NCBI GenBank assembly: GCA_002716585.1
Contig: PBBL01000081.1
Location: forward strand, 124,001-188,000
Direction: 5' to 3'
From: Myxococcales bacterium
GTDB taxonomy: Bacteria > Myxococcota_A > Bradymonadia > Bradymonadales > GCA-2716585
DNA: 64,000 nucleotides
The notes under the pieces were generated by a model. It was not told the DNA's origin and did not search any database. It saw only the letters and a program-made list of their open reading frames with translations. Position numbers and translations under genes: made by a program. How positions within the stretch are numbered: position 1 is the stretch's first letter; the number at the start of each line of letters is the position of its first letter. This document shows positions 51,972 through 61,500 of the stretch, one piece after another.

Positions 51972-53381
51972 ATGCCTACCTTCAAGACCACGACCCTTCA
52001 TAAGATTGTTGTCATCGCGGCCCTGGCCCTTGGCCTCATGGCGGTCGGCTGCGGCGATGAGGAGAGCGACGGCAGCACCGAGAGCAACAGCACCTCGAAC
52101 AGCACGTCAAACAGCACCTCGAACAACACGTCGAGCAACAACACGGGCGATGGGACCTGCCCCGGCGCGGAGAGCAACGGCGTCTGCACCCTCACGGGCG
52201 AGATCACCGAGAGCTTCACGATGGGGCCGAACCTCATCTACCTCCTTGAGGGTGGCGTGTTCATCGGCGACGGCTCCGCGGAGACGGTGCTGACCATCCT
52301 GGCGGGCACGGAGATCTTTGGTCAGACCAGCGGCTCGCCGAGCTTCCTGGTCATCCAGAAGGGCTCGAAGATCATGGCCAACGGCACGGCCACCTCCCCG
52401 ATCGTGTTCTCGTCCGCCAACGACCCGGGCAACCGCAGCCGCGGCGACTGGGGCGGCCTGATCATCAACGGCGAGGCCCCGATCAACCTCGACGGCGGCA
52501 CGGCCACTGGTGAGGGCGACACCGGGAGCTACGGTGGGACCAACGCCAGCGACGACAGCGGGGTGCTGCGCTACGTCCGCGTCGAGTTCGCTGGCAAGCA
52601 GATCACGATGGAGCGCGAGTACAACTCGGTCGCCTTCCAGGGCGTCGGCTCGGGCACCACGGTGGAGTACGTGCAGGCGCACATGGGCGCGGACGACGCC
52701 TTTGAGTTCTTCGGCGGCACCGTCAACGTCAAGTACCTGCTCGCCACCGGCGCGGGCGATGACAACTTCGACTGGGTCCTCGGGTGGCAGGGCAAGGGGC
52801 AGTACCTCCTGGCGCAGCAGTACGCCGACGAGTGCGATCAAGGCATCGAGGCCGACAACTACGACGAGGGCCGCGACAACGAGCCGCGCTCCATGCCGAC
52901 CCTCTCCAACGTGACGCTCATCGGGAGCCCCGACTCCGAGTTCTCCGACATCGGCGCGCTGCTGCGCGAAGGCACCGCCGGTCAGATCTGGAACTCCGTC
53001 ATCGTCGGCTTCAACGACGTCTGCGTCACCGTGGACAGCGCCGAGTCCTACGCGCAGGGCAGCGGCGGCGCGCTGGTCATGGCGGGCACCGCCATCTCCT
53101 GCGCCACCAACTTCGAGGACGGCGAGGGCGCCCCTGAGGCGGGCGCGACCGAGGCCTGGTTCAACAGCGGCCAGGACAACGTCGCGGTCACCTTCAACGC
53201 GAGCGACACCCTGATCACCGACCCCTTCAACGAGAGCGCCCCGGACTTCACGCCGAAGAACGAGGCCACCAGCGGCGCCCTGTCGGTCGGTGACACCTTC
53301 TTCGACGACACCGCCTTCCGCGGCGCCGTCGATCCGGCCAACGACTGGACCAAGGGCTGGACCACCACCGTGAAGAACTGA
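51972..53381 (+). CDS. Surface lipoprotein with Asn/Ser/Thr linker and beta-rich domain
   Basis: A 470-residue lipoprotein. AAGGAG lies ten bases before the ATG at 51972. The signal peptide ends LGLMAVGC (lipidated Cys near 27), followed by an acidic and Asn/Ser/Thr-rich linker coded by 12-base repeats. The large C-terminal domain has many short strands and motifs such as GDWGGLIINGEAPINLDGG, GVLRYVRVEFAG and DAFEFFGGTVNVK. These are typical of a family often encoded beside TonB-dependent receptors and probably forming a parallel beta-helix. A surface-exposed binding partner of the receptor at 58519-61683 is likely, not proven. Its gene ends before an intrinsic terminator. Confidence 0.85.
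   Translation: MPTFKTTTLHKIVVIAALALGLMAVGCGDEESDGSTESNSTSNSTSNSTSNNTSSNNTGDGTCPGAESNGVCTLTGEITESFTMGPNLIYLLEGGVFIGDGSAETVLTILAGTEIFGQTSGSPSFLVIQKGSKIMANGTATSPIVFSSANDPGNRSRGDWGGLIINGEAPINLDGGTATGEGDTGSYGGTNASDDSGVLRYVRVEFAGKQITMEREYNSVAFQGVGSGTTVEYVQAHMGADDAFEFFGGTVNVKYLLATGAGDDNFDWVLGWQGKGQYLLAQQYADECDQGIEADNYDEGRDNEPRSMPTLSNVTLIGSPDSEFSDIGALLREGTAGQIWNSVIVGFNDVCVTVDSAESYAQGSGGALVMAGTAISCATNFEDGEGAPEAGATEAWFNSGQDNVAVTFNASDTLITDPFNESAPDFTPKNEATSGALSVGDTFFDDTAFRGAVDPANDWTKGWTTTVKN
52086..52145 (+). repeat. Five 12-bp tandem repeats coding the low-complexity linker
   Basis: Five imperfect 12-base units (first two AACAGCACCTCG and AACAGCACGTCA) encode the Asn-Ser-Thr linker right behind the lipid anchor. 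Such repeats can change length by slippage, which would alter how far the domain stands off the membrane. Confidence 0.8.
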
Positions 53382-53397
53382 GCCGTTTGGGGCAGGT

Positions 53398-53431
53398 CCG
53401 CCACCGTCGCTCCCGTGACCGACGGTGGCGG
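53398..53431 (+). repeat. 12-bp inverted repeat after the lipoprotein gene
   Basis: Perfect arms 53398-53409 and 53420-53431 with a ten-base loop, 16 bases past the lipoprotein stop and just before the true terminator. Probably an mRNA-stabilising hairpin. Confidence 0.5.
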
Positions 53432-53451
53432 CTCGCCACAGCCCACGGAGG

Positions 53452-53485
53452 CAGGGGCCACGCTCGTGAGCGTGGCCCCTGTTTT
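53452..53485 (+). terminator. Rho-independent terminator between lipoprotein and DUF3450 genes
   Basis: A 13-bp stem (arms 53452-53464 and 53469-53481), four-base loop, then TTTT (53482-53485). It ends 24 bases before the DUF3450 start, so the lipoprotein would be made at higher level than the downstream transport genes. Confidence 0.85.
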
Positions 53486-53509
53486 GACATCCACCACCCG
53501 GGTGAACCC

Positions 53510-54274
53510 ATGCGCCGCGCCCTGCTCATCACCGCGCTCCTCCTGACCTCCTCGCTGACGCTCACCTCTGCGCTGGCCGATGACCCCGCCGAGCTGGCGA
53601 AGGACCTCTCTCGTCTCAGGAGCGAGGTCGAGGCGCTCAACTCGGACATCGAACTGGAGCGCGACAGCATGCGCTCTCGCCTCCGCGCCTTGTCGGCGCA
53701 AAAGGCCGATCTGGAGCTGGAGCTTCAGCGCGAGAACCTCCGCATGCGTCAACTGGAGGACGCCAGGACCAAGCGCGAGACCCGGATCGCGTCCACCTCG
53801 TCCTCCGAGGATCTCCTCAAGCCGTCGGTCTCCAAAATCGCCGCCGCGCTCAAGGAGCGCGTCGAGGCTGGGCTCCCGTTCAAGACCGAGGAGCGGCTCG
53901 CCGACCTGGAGCGCATCGAGGAGCAGCTGGAGCGGGGGCTGATCAAGCCGTCGGACGCGCTGTCACGGCTCTGGAGCCGCTACGAAGACGAGCTTCGCCT
54001 GACCCGCGAGAACGGCCTCTACAAGCAGGTCGTCGTGGTGGACGGCGAGGAGGTGCTGGCGGACGTGGCGCGCCTGGGGATGGTGGCGATGTACTTCAAG
54101 ACCCCGACCGGGGGATATGGGCGCATGGTGCGTGAAGGGGCAGGCTGGGTCGCGAAGCCCTACACGCGCCCCGAGAACGCGGAGCAGGTCGCGGCGCTGT
54201 TTGACGCCTTCCAGAAGAACATCCGCGTTGGGTTCTTTACGCTCCCGAACGCCTTCCCCGGGACGAAGGAGTGA
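53510..54274 (+). CDS. DUF3450 periplasmic coiled-coil protein
   Basis: A 254-residue exported protein with signal peptide MRRALLITALLLTSSLTLTSALA. A long coiled coil (about 25-105) is followed by a compact domain with MVAMYFKTPTGGYGRM and TLPNAFPGTKE. This is the DUF3450 family, encoded in many proteobacteria as the first gene of a cluster with ExbB/TolQ, ExbB, ExbD, TonB and TPR genes. The role is thought to be support of TonB-driven uptake in the periplasm. It begins the overlapping transport operon; the next start is five bases past its stop. Confidence 0.88.
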   Translation: MRRALLITALLLTSSLTLTSALADDPAELAKDLSRLRSEVEALNSDIELERDSMRSRLRALSAQKADLELELQRENLRMRQLEDARTKRETRIASTSSSEDLLKPSVSKIAAALKERVEAGLPFKTEERLADLERIEEQLERGLIKPSDALSRLWSRYEDELRLTRENGLYKQVVVVDGEEVLADVARLGMVAMYFKTPTGGYGRMVREGAGWVAKPYTRPENAEQVAALFDAFQKNIRVGFFTLPNAFPGTKE

Positions 54275-54279
54275 AGCCC

Positions 54280-55683
54280 ATGGTCACACCGCGACGAACC
54301 GCGCTTATGGCGCTTATGGCGCTGGGTTGGCTCACGACGGTTGGCATGCAGCGGGCCGAGGCCAAGCCATCGAGCTTGATGGACGCCTACAAGAAGGAGT
54401 TCGCCTTCCTGGAGGCGGAGAAGCAGGCGTTGACCGACCGCCGCAACGCGATCCGCGCGGAGTCCAACCGGAAGGTGGGGCGCGGCGAGGCGGAGATCCG
54501 CGGCCTCCAGCAGCGGCTCTTGACGCTGCGCGGCGAGGCCGACCGGCTGGAGGAGGAGCTGCGGGAGCTGGACAGCCAGGCGACGTCGGTGGACGACCCC
54601 AGCGGGGCGCTGGACGAGACGCTGCTGCGCGCCAACACCTCGCTGGAGGCCGCCGGGGTCAAGCCGGTCAAGGCGCCTGGCGAGGAGGAGGGCGTTGAGG
54701 AGCGGCTGGAGGCGCTCCAGGCGGCGTTTGAGCGCGGCGGCGGGCTGATCGATCGCCAGAGCCGGACCACGCGCGATGAGGGGAGCTTCTTCCTGGTGGA
54801 CGGCGCCCGGGTGGACGGCGAGCTGCTGCGGATCGGCGCCATCGCCACGTACGGCGTGAGCGACCGGGGTGCGGGCGCGCTGGCTCCGGCGGGGCAGGGG
54901 AGGCTGCGGCTGTGGTTCGAGGAGAGCGGCTCCAGCGCCCGCGCCCTGGCGACGGGCGCCTCGGCCAGCAACCTCAGGATCTTCCTCCACGAGTCGTTGG
55001 AGAAGGGGGTGGAGCAGAAGCAGGAGGAGACCGTCCTGGAGTTCCTCGAAGGCGGTGGGGTCATCGGCTGGGTCATCGTGGGCCTGGGCGGCGTGGCGAC
55101 GCTCCTGATCCTCATCCGGGTCATCATCCTCCTGTTGGCGAGCGCCGGGATCGGCGGTTGGATGAAGGTGCTCGTCCCGCTGGTGGAGCGAGGGAAGTTC
55201 TCGGAGGCGCAGCAGCTCGCCCTGGGTTGGAGCCGAGGCCCGGCGTCCCGGGTCGTGCGGGCGGCGCTGCTCCACCTGAACCACAGCCGCCAGCAGCTGG
55301 AGGACATCATCTCCGAGTCGCTGCTCAACGAGGTCCCACACCTGGAGCGGTTCGCCTCGGCGTTGACGGTGATCGCCGCCGTCGCTCCGCTCATGGGGCT
55401 GCTTGGGACGGTGACCGGCATGATCTCGACCTTCGACGTCATCACCGAGTACGGCACCGGCGACCCCAAGCTCCTCTCGGGGGGGATCTCCGAGGCGCTC
55501 GTGACGACCGAGCTGGGCCTGATCGTCGCCATCCCGACCCTGCTCATCGGGACGCTGCTCACCAGCCGCTCCGACAGCATACTCGCCGACACCGAGCGCG
55601 CCGCGCTCCAGATCCTCAACGCGGCGGCGCGCGCCGCTCAGGCGCCCCCACCGCTGCCTGGCTCACCCTCGGAGGACGCATGA
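54280..55683 (+). CDS. MotA/TolQ/ExbB proton channel protein with periplasmic coiled-coil domain
   Basis: A 467-residue protein. The ATG at 54280 has AAGGAG eight bases upstream and is preferred over the GTG at 54271, which lacks spacing. Signal peptide (about 1-28), long coiled coil (about 40-105), a soluble middle region, then three membrane helices near the C-terminus (GVIGWVIVGLGGVATLLILI, ERFASALTVIAAVAPLMGLL, TTELGLIVAIPTLLIG) with the MotA/TolQ/ExbB fold. It resembles the large TtpC-like protein needed by some TonB2-type systems. Overlaps the second ExbB gene by ATGA. Confidence 0.88.
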   Translation: MVTPRRTALMALMALGWLTTVGMQRAEAKPSSLMDAYKKEFAFLEAEKQALTDRRNAIRAESNRKVGRGEAEIRGLQQRLLTLRGEADRLEEELRELDSQATSVDDPSGALDETLLRANTSLEAAGVKPVKAPGEEEGVEERLEALQAAFERGGGLIDRQSRTTRDEGSFFLVDGARVDGELLRIGAIATYGVSDRGAGALAPAGQGRLRLWFEESGSSARALATGASASNLRIFLHESLEKGVEQKQEETVLEFLEGGGVIGWVIVGLGGVATLLILIRVIILLLASAGIGGWMKVLVPLVERGKFSEAQQLALGWSRGPASRVVRAALLHLNHSRQQLEDIISESLLNEVPHLERFASALTVIAAVAPLMGLLGTVTGMISTFDVITEYGTGDPKLLSGGISEALVTTELGLIVAIPTLLIGTLLTSRSDSILADTERAALQILNAAARAAQAPPPLPGSPSEDA

Positions 55684-56270
55684 ACGCGATCCTCGATCAG
55701 GTCCTGTTCTACGTCGAGCGCGGCGGGTTCGTGATGCCGCCGCTGCTGCTCGGGGCCGCCGCGCTCTGGTATGGCCTCGGCTACCGCCTGTTGACGCTGC
55801 GGCGCGGCTGGGGCGCCGCGTTGACGACGATGGTTCGGCGCTACCAGGCAGGCTCAGGCCCATCGCCGCGAGGGATCATCGACGCGGCGGTGCTCAAGGG
55901 CGTCGAGATCAAGGGTCAGCGCCCCCCCGACCTCCGCGAACACCTCGACGAGGCGTTTATCGACCTCGAAGCCGACATGAGCGCCTTCTCCGGGCTGGTC
56001 ACGGCGGTCGTCATGGCCGCCCCGCTCACGGGCCTGCTCGGCACGGTCAACGGCATGATCGAGACCTTCGACGCCCTCGGTGACATGGCCCTCTTTTCCC
56101 AATCGGGCGGGATCGCGGGCGGGATCTCCGAGGCCCTCTTCTCGACCCAGATGGGGCTCGCCGTCGCCATCCCGGGGTTGATCGTCGGCAAGCTCCTCGA
56201 CCGCCGCCAGGAGGCGCTGGAGACGGAGTTGGCGAGGCTCAAGGACATCCTCTGTGGGCACGCATCATGA
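55680..56270 (+). CDS. exbB: Biopolymer transport protein ExbB/TolQ
   Basis: A 196-residue ExbB of normal size with three membrane helices (VMPPLLLGAAALWYGLGY, then AFSGLVTAVVMAAPLTGLLG and FSTQMGLAVAIPGLIVG). TxxxxGLxVAIP is the signature of the family. GGAGGAC lies before the ATG and the start overlaps the previous stop (ATGA). It supplies the proton channel with ExbD for energy transfer to TonB. Having two ExbB-type proteins in one operon is the known layout of the DUF3450-type TonB clusters. Confidence 0.93.
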   Translation: MNAILDQVLFYVERGGFVMPPLLLGAAALWYGLGYRLLTLRRGWGAALTTMVRRYQAGSGPSPRGIIDAAVLKGVEIKGQRPPDLREHLDEAFIDLEADMSAFSGLVTAVVMAAPLTGLLGTVNGMIETFDALGDMALFSQSGGIAGGISEALFSTQMGLAVAIPGLIVGKLLDRRQEALETELARLKDILCGHAS

Positions 56271-56671
56271 GGTACCTCAAGAAGCGCGACCGGGACACCT
56301 CGATCGACATCTCGCCGCTGATCGACATGGTCTTCATCCTGTTGATCTTCTTTATGGTCTCGACCACCTTCGTCAAGGACATGAAGGTCGACATACAGCG
56401 CCCCAGCGCCTCCAGCGCCGAGCGCGCCTCGACGAAGGTGGTCCGCGTCAACATCGACCGCTCGGGGACGATCTTCCTGGAGGGGGTGTCGGTCAAGCCC
56501 TGGATGCTCCAGAGCCGGGTGCGTGAGCTGATCCGCGGCGGCGGGTCCAAGGCCGTCCTCGTGATCGTCGATAGCCGGGCGTCGGTCTCCAACCTCGTCG
56601 AGGTGGTCGATCAGTGTCGGCTCGCGGGCGCGGAGGACGTCGCGGTGGCGACCGAGAAGGAGGCGGGCTGA
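56267..56671 (+). CDS. exbD: Biopolymer transport protein ExbD
   Basis: A 134-residue ExbD. The membrane helix PLIDMVFILLIFFMVSTTF carries the essential Asp (Asp20, equal to Asp25 of E. coli), and the periplasmic domain ends in a small sheet (VLVIVDSRASVSNLVEVVDQ). Starts with the ATGA overlap of exbB and ends overlapping tonB by one base (TGATG), so translation of the three is coupled. Confidence 0.95.
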   Translation: MRYLKKRDRDTSIDISPLIDMVFILLIFFMVSTTFVKDMKVDIQRPSASSAERASTKVVRVNIDRSGTIFLEGVSVKPWMLQSRVRELIRGGGSKAVLVIVDSRASVSNLVEVVDQCRLAGAEDVAVATEKEAG

Positions 56672-57324
56672 TGACGCCTCGAACCACCGGACGCGCGCTG
56701 CGCCACCTCGGGGCGACGGTGTCGATGCTCCTCGGGGTCGCGTTTGTCCTGGGGCTGATCTGGGCGATGAACCGCCCGGTCCCGGAGCGGGAGAAGGAGG
56801 CCGAGCAGAAGCAGGTGCAGATGCAGGTGCAGCGCACCAGGCCCCCCCCGCGTCGCCCCAAGCCCAAACCGAAGCCCAAGCCTCGCAAGCGACAGACCTC
56901 GCGGCAGCCGCCCCCGCCGCAGGTCAGCAGCGACCTGACCCAGGTGGGCTTCAGCGGCGGTGGGATCGACGTCGGCGGCCTGGGCGATCTGACCCGGGAC
57001 CTGCTCGGCGCCGAGCAGAGCGTCAACAACATGGTCATGACCGAGGACGCCGTCGACTCGCCGCCCCGCGCCACGACCCGGGTTCCGCCTCGCTACCCGC
57101 CGAGGGCGCGCGCCAGGGGGTTGACCGGTAAGGTCACGCTGGAGCTGCTCATCGGCCCGCAGGGCGACGTCGTGAAGGCGCGGGTCATCGAGGCCGATCC
57201 GCCCGGCGTCTTTGAGCAGGCGGCGATGGACGCCGTTCGCCAGTGGCGCTTCAGGCCCGCCACCTACAAAGGCCAGCCGGTCAAGATGCGAGCGCGCCAG
57301 GTGGTGCGCTTCAAGCTGGGATGA
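56671..57324 (+). CDS. tonB: TonB family energy-transducing protein
   Basis: A 217-residue TonB. One N-terminal membrane helix (about 14-33) is followed by a Pro/Lys/Arg-rich spacer (PKPKPKPKPRKRQ). The C-terminal TonB domain contains PPRYPPRARARGLTGKVTLE and ends with AMDAVRQWRFRPATYKGQPV, giving the typical YPxxA and WRF motifs. It spans the periplasm to contact the TonB box of the receptor. It starts on the exbD stop (TGATG) and is followed four bases later by the TPR gene. Confidence 0.95.
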   Translation: MTPRTTGRALRHLGATVSMLLGVAFVLGLIWAMNRPVPEREKEAEQKQVQMQVQRTRPPPRRPKPKPKPKPRKRQTSRQPPPPQVSSDLTQVGFSGGGIDVGGLGDLTRDLLGAEQSVNNMVMTEDAVDSPPRATTRVPPRYPPRARARGLTGKVTLELLIGPQGDVVKARVIEADPPGVFEQAAMDAVRQWRFRPATYKGQPVKMRARQVVRFKLG

Positions 57325-57328
57325 GCCC

Positions 57329-58519
57329 ATGCCCCGACGACCCCCCACAACACCCCTCCGCGCCTGGTTCATGCCGCTGGGCCTGTGCGTCGCGCTGTGG
57401 CTCGGCGCGGGGTTGGCCGTGGCGCAGGAGCCAGCAGCCGCCGCTGAGGAGGAGGTCGATCACATCGGGCTGGCGTCCGTGCTGGTGCGCGACGGCCATT
57501 ACGATCGCGCCGCCGCGGTCCTGGGCGGTGTCGATCCTGGCCAGGAGGGGCTCGACGTCGCCCAGTACTGGATGCTCAAGGGATTGATCGAGGTCAAGCG
57601 CGAGAGCTGGGGTGACGCGCAGCGCTTCCTGGAGCAGGCGCTCAAGGCGGGCAAGCAGGAGCCGTCGGTCCACACGCTGCTCGCCCGGGCCAGCTTCGCC
57701 AACGAGGACTGGGAGGCGACGCTCAAGGCGCTGGACGGCGCGGGGGCCTACGCCAACGACAAGCCCGGGGCGTGGCTGATGCGTTCGCGCAGCCACGATC
57801 GGCTTGGCCACGTCGAGGGCGCCTGGGAGGCGCTGACCGAGGGGCGAGCGCGCTTCCCGGACAACCTCGACATCGCCCGCGAGAAGCTGACGTTGATGAT
57901 CCGGTTGGGGCTGTTTCAGGAGGCGGTGGCCGAGGGCGATCGCTTCCTGGAGGCGTTTGGTGATCGGGTGGAGGGCTATGTGATGATCGCGGAGGCGCTC
58001 ATTCAGGGCAACAGCGCCTCCGACGCGGTCCTGGTCCTGGAGGAGGCGCTGCTGCGCTTCCCCGAGAGCGAGCGGGTCATGGTGCAGCTTGGCCGCGCCT
58101 ACCTCGGCGCGGGCAAGCCGCTGGCCGCCGGGACGATCTTCCAGAAGGCGACCGCGCTCAACCCAGCCCTCGCGCTTGACGCCGCCGAACTCTACCGCCA
58201 GGCGGGCGACCTGGAGCGGGCGATGGCGATGAACGCCCAGGTTCACGATCAAAAGAGCAAGATCCGCCAGCGCCTCGGCTTGCTCATCGAGCAGAACCGG
58301 ATGGAGGAGGCCGCCGCGCTGGAGCCTCGGCTCGCGCGCCTGGGCCTGCTTGAGGAGCAGGGGCTCATCTACGCGCTGGCCTACGCCTACTTCAAGACGG
58401 GGCGGTTTCAGCAGTCCGAGCGTTGGCTCAAGCGCATCGAGGACCCGGAGCTGTTCCGCAAGGCGATCGAGCTGCGCCGGGTCATGGAGCGCTGCAAGCG
58501 CGAAGGGGGGTGCGACTGA
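57329..58519 (+). CDS. Exported TPR protein of the TonB cluster
   Basis: A 396-residue protein with signal peptide (WFMPLGLCVALWLGAGLAVA) and about eight TPR-like helical repeats. These TPR proteins are regular members of the DUF3450-TonB operons and probably scaffold periplasmic parts of the machine; their binding partner is not known. It ends CKREGGCD, with two Cys, and its stop overlaps the receptor gene start (TGATG). Confidence 0.88.
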   Translation: MPRRPPTTPLRAWFMPLGLCVALWLGAGLAVAQEPAAAAEEEVDHIGLASVLVRDGHYDRAAAVLGGVDPGQEGLDVAQYWMLKGLIEVKRESWGDAQRFLEQALKAGKQEPSVHTLLARASFANEDWEATLKALDGAGAYANDKPGAWLMRSRSHDRLGHVEGAWEALTEGRARFPDNLDIAREKLTLMIRLGLFQEAVAEGDRFLEAFGDRVEGYVMIAEALIQGNSASDAVLVLEEALLRFPESERVMVQLGRAYLGAGKPLAAGTIFQKATALNPALALDAAELYRQAGDLERAMAMNAQVHDQKSKIRQRLGLLIEQNRMEEAAALEPRLARLGLLEEQGLIYALAYAYFKTGRFQQSERWLKRIEDPELFRKAIELRRVMERCKREGGCD

Positions 58520-61500
58520 TGCCCACGCGCCTCCTCCAACGCCTCGTCATCGCCGCGTGGCTGTCGTCGCTGGCCCCGATGGTGTTCGCTGAGGCGGTCC
58601 ACGCGCAGCCCACGTCGCCCGAGCGGAAGACCCAGCCCGGAGAGCTGCGCGTGATCGTGTTCGACGCGGAGCGAACCGGGCCCGCGGCGGGGGTGCGGAT
58701 CATCATCTCGGGCGTCTCGGGCGGGAGCGTGACCAACCCAGACGGGGCCGCGACGCTGGTGCTGCCGGTGGGCACCTACGACGTCGAGCTGGGTGGCGGC
58801 GCGGGGTTCCCGTGGGTGCAGCTCCGGGGCGTGCCCATCGAGCCGCGCGCGGTGACGGAGGTGGTCGCGACGCTGCGTCGGGACGGCCTCCCGCCCAGGG
58901 TGGACGTGGAGGCAGGGCGGGCGATGGTGCTGGTCGCCCCCGAGGTGGACGCCAACGCCCCGAAGGGGCGGCTGACGGGCCGGGTCACCCTGGAGAAGAA
59001 GGGGACGCCGATCGTCGGGGCGCGGGTGTTCGTGCGCGGACAGCCGGTGGAGGCGACGACCGATCGGAGCGGGCGGTTTGAGCTGGAGCTGCCGATCGGC
59101 GCCCACGACCTGACGGTGATCGCGCCGGAGTATGCGACGGCGTCCCTCTCGCAGGTCGAGGTCACCGAGGAGGAGGTGGCCGAGGTCCAGCTGGAGATGG
59201 CGCCGGTCGCCGTGGAGCTTGAGGAGTATGTGGTGCTCGTCCCCCGGATCGAGGGCAGCTCGACGGCGTTGCTGGAGGAGCGCCGCGAGTCGGGGGTGGT
59301 GAGCGACATGCTGGGGGCTGAGGAGATGTCGAAGACCGGCGCGTCGGACGCGGCGAGCGCGCTCTCGCGGGTCACCGGCGTGACGATCGTGGACGGGAAG
59401 TTCGTGTTCGTCCGTGGGCTCGGCGATCGCTACTCCAGCACGCTGCTTGATGGCGCGACCCTCCCCAGCCCGGAGCCGGAGCGTCGGGTCGTGCCGCTGG
59501 ATCTGTTCCCGACCGGGGTGTTGGAGAGCGTGGTGATCCAGAAGACCTACAGCCCGGACATGCCGGGGGAGTTTGGCGGCGGGGTGGTGGACCTGCGCAC
59601 GCGCGGCATACCGGGCGCGTTTGTCTTCAACGTCTCGCTGTCGGGCGGGGTGACGACCGGGACCACGCTCGCCAGCGGCTTGAGCAGCCCGGGCGGCTCG
59701 ACGGACTGGCTCGGGTTTGACGACGGCACCCGAGCCCTCCCGTCCGAGATCGAGGCCGCGGCGTCGGAGTGTGAGCTGGTCCTGGCCAACCGCTTCTCGG
59801 ACTGCGGCTTCACGCCGCAGGAGCTGGAGGGGTTCGGCGAGTCGCTGCCCAACACCTGGGAGACCACCCGGGAGACGCTGCCGCCGAACTTCGGGCTGGG
59901 GGTGACGGTGGGTGATCGCTTTGAGTTCACGGACAAGCTGTCGGCGGGGTTTCTGTTCGGGGGCAACTACGGCAACGCCTGGAGCCGGACCGATCGCGCC
60001 TTCAACCGCTACCTGTTCCCCGAAGGGGGGGAGCCGGTCTCGGCGGACTCCTACGACATCGAGTTCGTCGAGAACGAGATCACCCTCGGCGGGCTGCTGA
60101 CCGCGGGCGTGGATTACGGCGAGGACCACAAGCTGCGCCTCACCTCACTGCTCGCCCGCATTACGACCAACAGCAACCAGCTCCGCGACGGGTTCGACGA
60201 CGACGTCATGGCGCCCGTTCGCCTGACCCGGCGGCGGTGGGTCGAGCGGGAGCTGCTCCACAACCAGCTCCGCGGGGAGCACGTGCTGGAGTCCGTGGGT
60301 GGGCTCGGGGTCAACTGGCACGTCGCGTACTCCCAGGCGGATCTCTCCGAGCCGGACCGCCGCGACGATCGGTACGACTTCGAGGCTGGAGACGAGGAGG
60401 GGGAGGGGGTTTACCTCCTGCCGGTGAGGCCCGACAGCAACCAGCGCCTGTTCGGGGCGCTCCAGGACGTCAACCAGGACGCCAGGCTGGAGCTTGTCAT
60501 CCCCTACGCGTGGTGGGATGATCTGGAGGGGGACGTCAAGGTCGGGGCGAGCACCATCTTCCGGGATCGCGACGTCTCGGTGCGCCGGTTCAACTACACA
60601 GGCGGGCCGCCGGGCTCGGAGCGCGGGCGCCCGCCCGAGGAGCTGTTCACCGACGCGCTGATCGGGCCGGACGAGGGTCAGTTCCAGCTCTCGGAGTTCT
60701 CCCGCGACAACGACAGCTACGTCGCGGAGCTGACGATCCTCGGGGCGTGGATGATGGTGGACGCGCCGCTGACCCCGAGCCTGCGCCTCATCGGCGGCGC
60801 GCGGGTGGAGCAGGCCGATCAGCGGGTGGCCAGCTACCCGCCGCTGGATCGGGAGGAGCCGACCGAGGAGAGCGAGCTGAGTCACCTCGACGTGATGCCC
60901 GCGGCCACGCTCTCGTGGAGCTTCCTCGACGGCATGATCGCGCGGGCGAGCGTCGCCCGGACGGTGTCCCGGCCAAGCTTCCGCGAGTTGAGTGAGGCGC
61001 TGTTTGTGGACATCAACGGGCAGTTCTTTCGGGGCAACGCCGAGCTGGAGCGGGGCCAGATCACCCACTACGACCTACGCTGGGAGTGGTACCCGTCGGA
61101 GTTGGAGTCGGTCACGCTGGCCGCCTTCTACAAGGACTTCGACCAGCCCGTGGAGCAGATCCTGGAGGCCAGCACGGAGAACACGATCACGTTCGTCAAC
61201 ATCGACAGCGCGCGCAACTACGGGCTGGAGCTGGATCTGCGGCGAACGCTGGGGTTCATCGATGAGGAGCTGGTGGACTTCTTCATCGCCGCCAACGCCA
61301 CGCTGGTCACCTCCTCAGTGACGCTCCCCGAGGGGGGGCTCCAGACCAACGACGAGCGCCCGCTCCAGGGGCAGTCGCCCTACGTCTTCAACGTCCAGGC
61401 CGGTTACGACGACGTGGATCGAGGGACCAGCGTCATCGCGCTGTACAACGTCGCCGGGCCGCGGATCGAGAGCGCGGGCTCGAACAACGCCCCGGACTCG

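Noticed and set aside
52086-52145. Possible CRISPR-like repeat array
   Set aside because: Units are 12 bases, tandem without spacers, in frame inside a lipoprotein gene.
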